Below the pieces are notes generated by a model. The model saw only the letters and a list, made by a program, of their open reading frames with translations. It was not told the origin of the DNA and did not search any database. The position numbers and the translations under genes are program-made. Positions 1 to 10,028 of a DNA stretch of 64,000 bases are shown here, piece by piece. Positions within the stretch are counted from its first letter, which is position 1. Every line of letters starts with the position of its first letter. The stretch comes from Henckelia pumila (lineage: Eukaryota; Streptophyta; Magnoliopsida; Lamiales; Gesneriaceae): NCBI RefSeq assembly GCF_033568475.1, contig NC_133122.1, positions 113,786,289-113,850,288 of the forward strand. The letters run 5' to 3'.

Positions 1-222
1 TGTCATTTTGGTTATTAAAAACTTGTGATTTATTGTGCTATTATCACAAGTTCGCTGTTGTTGTATCTTGGGAGAAGTTTGTCAAATTCCGTCGGCATCA
101 AGAACGGGGCAAAATCTTTTTAAGGATATCGTGTTCAACACAAGAATGAACAAGTTTTAATTTTTTTTTTTCTGGTTTTGTTATGTTCAAAATGTTCCCA
201 ACACCACACAAATATATCTACA
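1..222 (+). repeat. Element A 5' LTR, 3' part only
   Basis: Aligns with 60998-61217 at the other end of element A, with scattered substitutions and a longer T run near 160. Homology stops at CTACAA in both copies, which sets the LTR end at about 222. Bases 223-261 are a short leader before the gag ATG at 262. Confidence 0.9.
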
Positions 223-261
223 AGGTTAAGAAGTTTTTCATCGAATTTTTGATAATTGAAA

Positions 262-1134
262 ATGGCTAAAACTTCAACAACAAATGTTTCTGCGACGCAT
301 GGGGAAAAATCGAAAAAATTCAGTGGCACAGATTTCAAGCGATGTCAACAAAAGATGCTATTATATCTCACAACCTTAAGTTTGGCTAGCTTCCTTAAGG
401 AAGACCCTTCAAGCATTTCTAAAGACGAGATAGATCCTCGTAGGAGAGTAGTGTTTGATGCATGGAACCAAAGTGACTTCCTTTGCAAAAACTAAATCCT
501 CAATAGACTGGACAATGCGTTGTACAATGTGTATTGTCATGTCAAAACAACAAAGGAACTTTGGGAAACACTTGAAAAGAAATACAAGGCGGAAGATGCC
601 GGTCTGAAAAAGTTTATTGTGGGACGATTTCTAGATTTCAAGATGGTAGACTTCAAATCCGTAGCGAGTCAAGTGCAGGAAATGCAAGTACTACTGCACG
701 AAATTCATTCGGAGGGGATGAGTCTAAGTGATTCCTTCCAAGTTGCTGCGCTAATTGAGAAACTACCTCCGTTGTGGAAGGGCTTCAAAAACTATCTGAA
801 GCACAAGCGAAAGGAGATCGGTCTGGAAGATTTAATTGTGAGATTAAGGATCGAAGAAGACAATCGAAACACCGAAAAAAAACAACAAGTTAGCAGCAAA
901 AGTGAATATCATGGAGACAAGTAATAATAAAGGGAAGAAGAGGAAGTTCGTGGCTGGGAAAGAAAAAATATCAATCAAACCCGAAGAAAAATTTTCAAGA
1001 AAATTGCTATAATTGCAGAAAACCAAATCATAAAGCAAAGGATTGCAGGCATCCAAAGAAAGGAAAACAACAAGCCAATGTGGCTCAAGCAAGGTCAGTA
1101 CCATTTGACTTATCTGATTTGGATTTAACCGCAA
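262..1134 (+). pseudogene. gag: Element A gag (copia type), broken
   Basis: Nucleocapsid-type Gag that would package element RNA. The ATG at 262 opens MAKTSTTNVS and leads into a copia Gag N-terminus with the KFSGTDFKRCQQKMLLYLTT segment. A stop at 493-495 interrupts it; the same frame continues at once through the central Gag domain ([22 protein letters not shown]) to another stop near 922. A CCHC zinc knuckle (CYNCRKPNHKAKDC) is readable at about 1006-1047, but in a shifted frame. Stops and frameshifts make this a pseudogene. Confidence 0.9.
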
Positions 1135-1622
1135 TTGTGTTTGAAACAAATATGGAACCCCAATGAGTGGTGGGTTGATACGGGTGCTACCCGCTACATA
1201 TGCTCCGATAAGGAGATGTTTTCCACATACACTCCAACTTCTGGGAGAAAACTATTTATGGAAAACTCTGCCACATCGGACATTGTGGGGGTTGGAAAAG
1301 TCGTCTTGAAGATGACATCTGGAATGAAGGTGACTCTCGCTGAAGTGCTACACGTTCTTGAAATAAGAAAGAATCTGGTATCGGGGTCAGCACTTGTAAA
1401 ACATGGTTTTAGGCTGATATTTGAATCAAACAAGTTTGTACTGACCAAGAATGATCATTTTGTTGGGAAGGGGTATCTCGATGAGAACCTCTTCAAGTTG
1501 AATGTAATTGCGGTTCACCGCAACTTTGATGTCAATAAAGATAAATATTCTATTTATTTGCTTGAGTGTTCTGATTTATGGCATGTTCGTTTAGGTCACG
1601 TAAATTTTAATACTCTGTGACG
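1135..1622 (+). pseudogene. Element A protease and Gag-pre-integrase segment
   Basis: Aspartic protease region of copia type. The active-site motif appears as WWVDTGATRYICSD at about 1165-1206, close to the usual D-[ST]-G-A start of the family. It continues to FKLNVIAV and then to the Gag-pre-integrase motif LWHVRLGHVNF, with the frame ending in a TGA near 1618. The downstream integrase reads in another frame, so a frameshift separates them. Protease cleaves the polyprotein during particle maturation; here it cannot be made in a working context. Confidence 0.87.
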
Positions 1623-2696
1623 TTAATGAATTTGGAATTATTGTCAAAGTACAAAATTGATCCAACACATAAATGCAAAATATGTGTTGAAGCAAAAATG
1701 ACCAAGCCGCCATTTCATTCATTCGAAAGATGTACAACTCCTTTACAATTAATTCACACAGCCTTATGTGATTTAAAATTTGTACAAACAAGAGGAGGCA
1801 AAAAGTATTTTGTGACATTTATTGATGATTGCACAAGATACTGTTATGTATATCTTTTAAGAATTAAAGATGAAGTACTCGATGCGTTCAAAAATTACAG
1901 AACTAAAGTTGAAAATCAACTTGGTAAGCAAATAAAAGGTATTCGGAGTGATAGAGGAGGAGAATATGGAGATCCATTTGATGATTTTTGCTCATCCTTG
2001 GGTATTATACATCAAACTACTGCTCCATATTCGCCTCAATCTAATGGGATTGCCGAAAGAAAAAAATCAAAATCTGAAAGAAATGATGAACGCCATGTTG
2101 ATAAGTTTGAGCTTACCTGAAAACTTGTGGGGGGAAGCAATATTGTCGGCCAATCACATACTGAACAAGATACCCTACAAAAAAATGATAAACCACCATA
2201 TGAATTGTGGAAAGGCCACAAACCTTCCTACAAATACATCAAAGTATGGGGGTGCATGGCAAGGTTGAATACCAAAGCCAAAGCAAGTGAGAATAAGACC
2301 AAAGACGGTCGACTGCATATTCATTAGATATGCACTTAATAGTAGTGCCTATAGATTTATAGTGCACAAATCTGAAATTTCTGAAATGACCAATGAGATG
2401 ACTATTGAATCCAGAAATGCAGTATTCTTTGAAAGCATATTTTCCTGCAAAAAGAGGGAATATGCCACAAATAGTCAAAGAACAAAAGAATTGACAAATG
2501 AAGATTCTTCTCAAGGAGATGAACCGAATACTAATAGAGGTCTAATTGAATTGGCAAGTAAACAAATTTCTCAAGAAGAATTTCCTAGTCAACTGACAGA
2601 CGATTCTGAAAAGAATGATCCTATTTCTAGTAAAAGAACTAGAAAAATGGTGAATGAAGGTTCTGCACATAAGAATGAACCTCGACGAAGTAAAAG
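1617..2696 (+). pseudogene. Element A integrase and linker, broken
   Basis: Integrase core of copia type. The zinc-binding CKICVEAK segment is at about 1676. The core follows with [23 protein letters not shown] (second catalytic Asp) and [11 protein letters not shown] (catalytic Glu region). The segment that normally holds the first catalytic Asp reads [10 protein letters not shown], with Ala where the family has Asp. Frame changes follow at about 2090-2130 (ENLWGEAILSANHILNKIPY, then PYELWKGHKPSYKYIKVWGC) and again at 2287. The acidic linker to RT is cut at 2696 by insertion of T1. Confidence 0.88.
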
Positions 2697-5111
2697 TGAA
2701 ACGACCCTAACCCTCTAAAAAAATAATAAAAAAGGAATTTGCGGAAATTTTTTAAAAAATTTGACATGACTTATTTTAAAATATTATAAGCCTAACTGAC
2801 ACACTCAGCATTTCAATTCAAAATAAAATAAACTCATCATAAAAAAAAATCCAAATACGATAATCACAAGCACACGCAGATTAAAAATAGCGGATACTGA
2901 AAGTACTATTATGCCCTTAACTTCAAAATGAGAGGTTCAAGAAATTAATGAGAATATGACGCAACATATGCATGGCTGAGTTAAATGTAATCAAAGTAAA
3001 TGTATAAAAATGGTTCTGAACATAAACATATGAATAATGAACTTAGATCCTTGAATTGTGACTCTGTGATTTCGATCATGATCATGGCTGCAGTGCACTA
3101 TGCCGCAAGGAAGTCAGGATATCTCCGAACTCGTCTTGCCCTGTGGGTGGTAAGGGAAGCTAAGATTTCTCTCGACTCGTCCAAACCCATAAATTTGTTA
3201 AGGAAAGCTAAGACGTCTCCTCACTCGTCCAAACACATGAATATTTTGGTAAGGAAAGCTAAGACGTCTCTTAACTCGTCCAAACACGTGATAAATGTAG
3301 TCACAATCATCTCACCTCGTTCATAAAATATTTTCTTTCCTTTATGAATATGAGACTTAGCATGCATATGTAAGTATGACGGACATGTAAATATTTGAAT
3401 GGTAATCATGCAAATGACTTACACATGAATGATCGGGATGGTGATTTAGGAACTAGGCCAAAGGATGAAAAATTTAACCCAATAATTTCACTTACAACAA
3501 ATTTGAGCGGTTTACCCGTAAAATCAATATCTTGCTCGTTTCTAATCCAAAAAGGATTCCGCTTGAAACCACGACTCCACGACACTTATAACTAGGTAGG
3601 GAGATCATCATCGGGATTTATTTCCTAAGCGTTCATTTTTCAAAAAAACGGTTTTCAGGCAGCAGCCCTTTAGCTTAAAAATAAATTCTGCACCTTATAA
3701 AATTAAAAGTCTAAAACACGACACAATCTTAACCGAATTGATTCCCGCTTGAACCGACCTAACCCCAACCTTGAAAACACTTTCCAGTCCCGAGCCCACC
3801 ATGAAATTTCACTTTCAACCCTGCCTTAATCACATCTCTCCGTACAGCCCCAACACCCATAAAAATTCTGCTCAAGTTTAGAACCTCAAACTCAACCAAA
3901 TCTTAGCCATAAGTCTTCCAATCTTCCAAGCCTCGAATCCTAGGACCAAGACCAATGTCCAACCTCAAAACCAACCCTTACAACTCAACTTGAATTACCT
4001 TCAAAATTAGCTCAATGACAGCACCTAACCCCTTAGAAAAACCGACCCTTACCTCTCGAATCCCGAATGTCTCCTAAAAACCAAAGCCAAGCACAAATCC
4101 AAGCCTTCCTAAAAGCTACCACGTGAACTACATATCAACCGTGGCAGCTCCTCAATCACCATCCAAATCATCATGCAACACACAAGAATTCGAACCGCAT
4201 GCCAAGAAAATTTTTAAAACAAAAAAAAATCGAACTACTTGATAGGCATCATTTCTGAAAATTTCTTAAATGCAGCAAGGCATTGATGACAACACAAAAC
4301 CAATGCAAAACATTAATCTATCCATTTAAACAACATGATCGATCCAAAATAGCAAGAAAACTCTGAAAATTTTCGAAGGAAAAGAAAACAGGGCAAGTAT
4401 ATGTGTATATATATTTTGAAAATGGTGAGAATGCAACAATCAAGATAACTAATCTATAAGGGGGAGCAAGGAAGCCATATCCTTGCCTAAGCTACAAAAA
4501 AAAAACAGAAAGGCAAGAGCTCGAGTGAAGCTGGGTCGAGCAGAGGCTGGAACGAGCTTGGACAGAGGGCGAACAGCTACGTCTCGCCGTGCTGCAGCTG
4601 AGCCGGAGAGAATGAAGCTGCTACGGTGAAGGTCTTGAAGAAGAAATGGAGATGTCGCTCGTTTCTTGAAGAACAGGGAGAAAATCGGCTTCTTGTGTGT
4701 GTGTGTGTGTGTGTGTGCGAGAGTGTGAGTGTGTGTTGAGGGTGTAAGGTGTTGGAGGCTAGGGTTTATTTTTTAGTCCAAGTGTAATAGTGTAGGTACA
4801 ACTCTAGAAAAATGAGAGTGTTAAGAATTTCATGAAAAAGTGCTACACCATAATAACAATTAAGACTACAAATTAAGCCGCACTACAAAAAACAAGCTTA
4901 AAAATCCTAACTTGAAATATTAAATTTGATTTTTACTAGCCCGGGAATTAAAATGCTATTTTTCGCAAAAGTTAAAAATAGTAAATTCTAATGCGTGGGA
5001 AAAAGAATATAATATTTAGCCAATTAACACAGAAAATTAAAATAATTAAAATCATAAATATTAAGGACTGATTTAGGCATGAAAATTAAATTAAGAAATT
5101 TTGGCGTCACA
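2697..5111 (-). repeat. T1 3' LTR
   Basis: 2415 bases, TG...CA, left end on the plus strand TGAAACGACC and right end GGCGTCACA. Aligns with 10029-12445 throughout, with scattered substitutions and small indels. No gene inside. It holds a three-unit repeat of about 50 bases (3149-3300) and a (TG)12 tract at 4694-4717. Confidence 0.96.
3149..3300 (-). repeat. Three tandem repeats of about 50 bases in T1 LTR
   Basis: Units share GTAAGGAAAGCTAAGACGTC then ACTCGTCCAAACAC with small differences. The same three units are in the other T1 LTR at about 10486-10632. Confidence 0.82.
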
Positions 5112-5125
5112 ATTCCTCCCTCCCT
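5112..5125 (-). other. T1 polypurine tract
   Basis: On the minus strand AGGGAGGGAGGAAT abuts the 3' LTR. Just upstream lies the TTCGAGGACGAAAT sequence often seen at the 3' end of plant Ty3 elements. Confidence 0.88.
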
Positions 5126-5148
5126 AATATGGAATTTCGTCCTCGAAA

Positions 5149-5921
5149 TTAAAACTTACCAAAAAGCCCTGGGTAACGAGTCCTAATATCCGCCTCTGCT
5201 TCCCAAGTGGCCTCTTCCTCTGAATGGTTCTGCCATCTCACTTTGATCATAGGAATCGACTTGTTACGGAGTCTCCTCTCCTGTCGATCCAAAATCTGGA
5301 TGGGCCTCTCCTCATACGTCATGTGAGGAGATAACCGAAGAGTTTCCATGCTAACAACATGGGACGGATTCGAGATGTACTTCCTCAGCATCGATACATG
5401 GAAGACGTTATGAACTTCATCAAGGTTAGGAGGCAAGGCCACCCTATAAGCCAATGCCCCTACTCTGTCCAATATCTCGAAGGGTCCTATGAACCTCGGT
5501 GCTAATTTCCCTTTCTTCCCAAATCTCATTACACCCTTCATAGGAGCTACTCGGACAAACACATGACCTCCCACCGAGAACTCCAAGTCTCTCCTCCTAT
5601 GGTCAGCGTAACTCTTCTGTCTGCTCTGTGCAGTCCTCATCCTGTCACGAATCTTGGCTACAACCTCGACAGTCTGCTGAACAATCTCGGGTCCCAACTC
5701 TGATCTCTCACCAATCTCGGTCCATAAGACCGGTGATCTACACGGTCTCCCATAGAGTGCCTCGTAAGGCGCCATACCAATGGTGGCCTGATAGCTGTTG
5801 TTATAAGAAAATTCCACCAACGGTAACCTCGACTTCCAACTATCATGGAAGTCAATAACACATGCTCTCAGAAGATCCTTTAGAATCTGAATCACCCTCT
5901 CGAACTGTCCATCCGTCTGGG
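5149..5921 (-). pseudogene. T1 integrase C-terminus and chromodomain
   Basis: 248 clean codons after the frameshift. Begins with IQILKDLLRACVIDFHDSWK, then PLVEFSYNNSYQATIGMAPY and ALYGRPCRSPVLW, then a GPFEILDRVGALAYRVALPP block and HVSMLRKY. The last 55 residues (IQILDRQERRLRNK, IKVRWQNHSEEEATWE, ADIRTRYPGLF) form a chromodomain of the plant chromovirus type, thought to steer integration to particular chromatin. A TAA ends the frame just before the polypurine tract. Confidence 0.93.
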
Positions 5922-6206
5922 GTGAAAGGCAGTGCTAAACAAAAGCTTCGTCCCCAAAGCTGAGTGGAGACTCTTCCAAAAATACGAAGTAAACCGTGGA
6001 TCTCTATCAGACACTATGGAAACAGGGATACCATGTAGTCTGACTATCTCCCGGATATACAACTCCGCATACTGAGTTATAGAGAAATTCGTTCTTACTG
6101 GCAAAAAGTGCGACGACTTACGGTCGACGATAACCCAAATAGCATTCGAACCTCTCACTATCCTCGGCAAGCCAACAACGAAATCCATGTTAATATTCTC
6201 CCATTT
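5919..6206 (-). pseudogene. T1 integrase core, first part
   Basis: Continues in frame from the stop at 6207. The catalytic core reads [13 protein letters not shown] (first Asp), [13 protein letters not shown] and [15 protein letters not shown] (second Asp). After FSTAFHP the frame breaks at the CCCC run near 5919-5922, where one base appears to be missing; the expected QTDGQ continues in the next frame. The enzyme joins cDNA ends to host DNA. Confidence 0.92.
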
Positions 6207-7388
6207 TCACTCGGGAATATGGAGTGACTTAAGCAATCCTGCAGGTCTCTGCTGTTCTGCTTTGACCTGCTGGCATGTCAGACACTCTGACACAAATCGG
6301 CCGATATCGCGCTTCATGCCCGACCACCAATACAACTGCTGGAGGTCTCGATACATCTTTTTACTGCCTGGGTGGATAGAGTACGGTGATGTATGCGCCT
6401 CTGCCATGATAGTAACTCGCAGAGAATCACCTACGGGCACCCAAAGTCGGTCTCTGAACCTTACAATCCCGTCTACTACTGAATACAAATCACTGCCTCT
6501 CTCGTCAGCTCTCTGTCTCCACTTACTCAACTTATCATCATCTGCTTGAGCAACTCTGATACGATCAAACAACGTAGTCTGCATTGACAAGGCTGACAAT
6601 CTAGGGGCTCTACCCTCTTCATAGAACTCTAGTCCATATATATGAATCTCATCCTGCAAAGGTCTAGACACCGTCAAAGAGGCAATCACTGCTGTCTTTC
6701 TGCTCAATGCATCTGCGACGACATTAGCCTTACCCGGATGGTAACTAATGTCGCAGTCATAGTCTTTCAACAACTCTAACCATCTCCGTTGCCTCATGTT
6801 CAACTCCTTCTGGGTGAAGAAGTATTTGAGGCTTTTATGGTCGGTGAATATCTTACACTTCTCTCCATAGAGATAGTGCCTCCAAATCTTGAGAGCGAAG
6901 ACCACTGCTGCTAACTCCAAATCATGAGTAGGGTAGTTCTTCTCATGCTCCTTCAACTGCCTAGAAGCATAAGCAATAACCCTATCTTGCTGCATAAGCA
7001 CTGCCCCAAGTCCCAACTTGGAAGCATCAGTGTAAACCACAAAATATCCCTCTCCTGATGGCATAGCTAACACTGGTGCTGTCGTAAGAGCTTCCTTCAA
7101 CACATCAAAGCTCTTTTGATACTCCGGCTTCCAAATAAACTTGGCATTCTTCTTGGTCAATGTTGTCAAGGGCACATCAATTGATGAAAATCCCTTGATA
7201 AACTTCCTATAGTAACCGGCCAATCCGAGAAAGCTGCGAATCTCCGATGCATTTCTAGGTATAGACCACTCCTTCACTGCTTGAACCTTGGAAGTATCTA
7301 CTTCCACTCCATTCTTGGAAATAATATGACCCAAGAATGCTACTCTCTCCAACCAAAACTCGCATTTGTCAAACTTGTCAAACAAATT
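6207..7388 (-). pseudogene. T1 RT thumb, RNase H and integrase zinc finger
   Basis: Same frame as the RT. Reads [20 protein letters not shown] and [16 protein letters not shown], then RNase H ([59 protein letters not shown]), then the integrase HHCC finger ([20 protein letters not shown] to [11 protein letters not shown]). It stops with TGA at 6207-6209 after SLHIPE, where the family has Trp (IPEWKWE), which fits TGG to TGA. About 390 codons are otherwise clean. Confidence 0.94.
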
Positions 7389-8012
7389 TCACTCTCGGAG
7401 TACCTCAGGAACTGTCTTCAAATGTTGCGAATGCTCCTCTCTATCATTCGAGTAAATGAGGATATCATCTATGAAGACAATAAAAAACTGGTCCAAGTAC
7501 GGCTGAAACACGCGGTTCATAAGATCCATGAAGACCGCGGGCGCGTTCGTCATTCTGAACGGCATCACAAGGAACTCGTAGTGGTCATAACGAGTCCTAA
7601 ACGCTGTCTTGAACACATTTGATTCCTTCACCTTCAATTGGTGGTAACCGAAACGAAGATCAATCTTAAAAAATACAGAGGCTCCTTGCAACTGATCAAA
7701 GAGATCCTCAATTCTAGGAAGCGGGTACTTGTTCTTTACCGTTACTCCATTCAGCCCTCGGTAATCAATGCACAACCTTAGGCTTCCGTCCTTATTTTTC
7801 ACAAAGAGGACTGGTGCTCCCCACGGAGAGAAACTAGGGTGTATGAATCCCTTATCAAGCAACTCTTGAATCTGCTCTTTCAGTTCTTTCATTTCCGTAG
7901 GGGCCAATCTATACGGCGCCTTAGAGATTGGCACAGTATCCAGTATCAAGTCAATAGAGAAATAAACCTCTCTATCAGGCGGAATACCTATCACATCGCC
8001 TGGAAACACATC
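7389..8012 (-). pseudogene. T1 reverse transcriptase, palm and fingers
   Basis: Ty3 RT core in frame with protease, between a TAG at 8013 and a TGA at 7389. Motifs: [86 protein letters not shown], and the catalytic FIDDILIYS at about 7448-7474. The TGA lies where the family has RE-R, so a CGA-to-TGA change is likely. It copies element RNA into DNA; this copy cannot make the full enzyme. Confidence 0.94.
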
Positions 8013-8516
8013 CTAAAAATCTCTGACAACGTCCATATCTGAAATATCTGGACGTGGTGGCAACTCTGTCAAAGATATACTGGCTAAAAATGCCTCACCT
8101 CCATCATGCACCAACTGCTTAGCTTGCATGAAAGATATAATCTGAGTCCTCCTCGAATCCCTAGTAGACTCAAACCAAAACGGTTCTTCTCCTTCCGGTC
8201 TGACCATCACTGATCTCTGCTGGAAGTCAATCACCACAACATTCTTCGTCATCCAGCCCATCCCAAGAATCATGTCAAACTCAGGCATGGGCAACACTAT
8301 CAGATCTGCACTCACTGATTGCCCTTGAAACAAGAGCTCAAGATTCTTCACTATACTCCTCGTGGACAGTTCTTCATCTAATGGGATGGTCACTGTGAAT
8401 CCACCAAACAGCTCTTCACACTCAATACCCCGCTTGCGGGTAAAAGCCTCCGAAATAAAAGAATGTGTAGCCCCTGAGTCTAACGAGGCTCTAGTGGCCA
8501 CACCGGAATATTCTAC
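8013..8516 (-). pseudogene. T1 protease
   Basis: Retropepsin domain on the minus strand. The active site reads LDSGATHSFIS near the N-terminus (about 8440-8480), followed by the flap and the IVLPMPEFDMILGMGWM segment near 8270. It runs to VVRDF and stops at a TAG (8013-8015) where the RT frame continues as [11 protein letters not shown]. The family normally has Pro or Gln at the stop, so a CAG-to-TAG change is likely. A small frameshift near 8505 separates protease from gag. Confidence 0.9.
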
Positions 8517-8751
8517 CTGCATTAAAGGTGATTACAACCACGAAAAGATTGGAAACAAACAAGAGTAGTTCTACTTAGGTTCATTCTAATTCATCAAATT
8601 CCCAAATTCAGAATTAATCATGCTAACACACCACAACTAACACGAAGCATGGTACCTAATAAGTTTGCATTCCCAATAAGAAAAGATCATAATCAAAAAT
8701 TGCATCTACAAGTCAATTAAATCACCCTTAATCAAAAGATCTAAATATTAC
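8517..8751 (-). other. Intron-like AT-rich stretch between T1 gag and protease
   Basis: 235 bases with no readable Ty3 protein in any frame. On the minus strand the stretch begins GTAATATTTAG and ends in a pyrimidine-rich run and TTTAATGCAG, with a CTAAG about 70 bases before the end. Removing it brings ...ACAA next to GTAGAATATTCC, giving T-S-R-I-F at the point where gag-protease linkers of this family run on into protease. Element B is continuous at the equivalent position. It may be an intron, or a small unrelated insertion that happens to end in GT and AG. Confidence 0.5.
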
Positions 8752-9815
8752 TTGTGATGAGCGTGGTATCAGGATCGGCCTCCTTGGCCTACATCACGTA
8801 GACTCTCCCCTGAGTCGTCATCATGCGCAATGGGCAACCTAAAACCACGTACCCCAGTTTCTTGCACTAATAAAAGACACCGGTACCTGCCAGACACTAC
8901 CCATAATGGGCACGCTTACAAATCGGGCAATAAGGCTTCTCCCCAGTCTTGGGAGGAGCGGGTCCCTGGGCCTGATGTCTCTGGGCATGCTGTCCCTGGG
9001 GTCTCGGGGCCTGCTGCCCCTGAGGTCTGAAGGGTCCCTGCTGTCTCTGTGGCCCAGTAAATGGCCTCTTGCCCTGCTGCTACTGGTGACCCTAATGAGT
9101 GAAGATCCTCTTGCTATGAACCTCAGCACTGATGTCTTTCAAGGACAGCTCGGACCGTAATGCCTTCCTGATAGCGGCTGCTTAGTTCACAGGCTCAGCC
9201 ATCATCACATCCCTACGAATAGTAGGCCTCAGACAAGCAACAAAATGCTGCAACTTCTCCGCCTTATCATTCCCTATCAATGGCACAAAATGGCAGCCTC
9301 TCTCGAATTTGCGCACAAACTCGGATACAGACAGATCTCCCTGCCGGAGACTCAGGAACTCTTTTTTCAACTGCGCTCTCACCTCAGCTGTATAGTACTT
9401 CTCATAGAAGAGTGTCTTGAATGCTTCGCAAGTCAGGGTGGTAACATCAACAGTCTTCTCCACACCCTCAAACCACAAGGCGGCGTCATCCTTGAGTAGG
9501 AACGTCATACAGTAAACTCGGTCTCCATCTCCCAACTCCATATAGCAGAAAATCGCTTCGAGCGAGCGAATCCAGCCCTCCGCTACCATCGGATCCATAG
9601 TGCCAGGAAAGTCCTTAGGATCCATCTTCCTGAACTGCTCATAGATCGCACTAGGTCTAGCCCTCGGGGCCTCGGCATGCTGCTCTAAGATACGAGCCAA
9701 GCCAGCTAGAACCTGAGCACCAACATCAACTGGTGGAGGGGGCGGAGGAGGTGGCGGCGGCGGTGGAGGTGGTGGAGCTGCATGGGGATCACGACGAGGT
9801 GCTATCTGTGCGCAA
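8752..9815 (-). pseudogene. gag: T1 gag, broken
   Basis: Minus-strand Gag. It begins near 9812, where the expected ATG reads ATA before GCACCTCGTCGTG, then a proline run coded by a CCNCC-rich stretch (about 9730-9780). The capsid-type Retrotrans_gag domain is clean from 9700 to 9182 (FRKMDPKDFPGTMDP, AEGWIRSLEAIF, FYEKYYTAEVRAQLKKEF, FVRKFERGCHFVPL). A TAA follows at about 9182, then further stops. A glutamine/proline-rich linker and a CCHC-like zinc knuckle (CPICKRAHYG, a stop, then CLAGTGVFY, a stop, then CKKLGYVV) lie at about 8860-8960. The frame runs toward protease through ADPDTTLIT and meets an intron-like stretch at 8751. Confidence 0.9.
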
Positions 9816-10010
9816 GTTCAAATTCCAAAATTTAAATTTCATGCCTTAAGGAAAAGATTTTATCTAAACTTAAACATGCTCAAATAATTTAGGAAAACTA
9901 ATGTTACTAATCTGAACAAATGACAATAAATGAAACATAAATCTTACAGACTTTCAGGTGAGATCCCTTGAGTTTCGGCAACCGGTAGTAGGCACAGCCC
10001 AAACCAAGAA

Positions 10011-10026
10011 CCTGGCTCTGATACCA
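10011..10026 (-). other. T1 primer binding site (initiator tRNA-Met)
   Basis: On the minus strand this reads TGGTATCAGAGCCAGG, two bases from the 5' LTR. It matches the classic complement of the initiator tRNA-Met 3' end, where minus-strand DNA synthesis starts. Confidence 0.93.
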
Positions 10027-10028
10027 AC

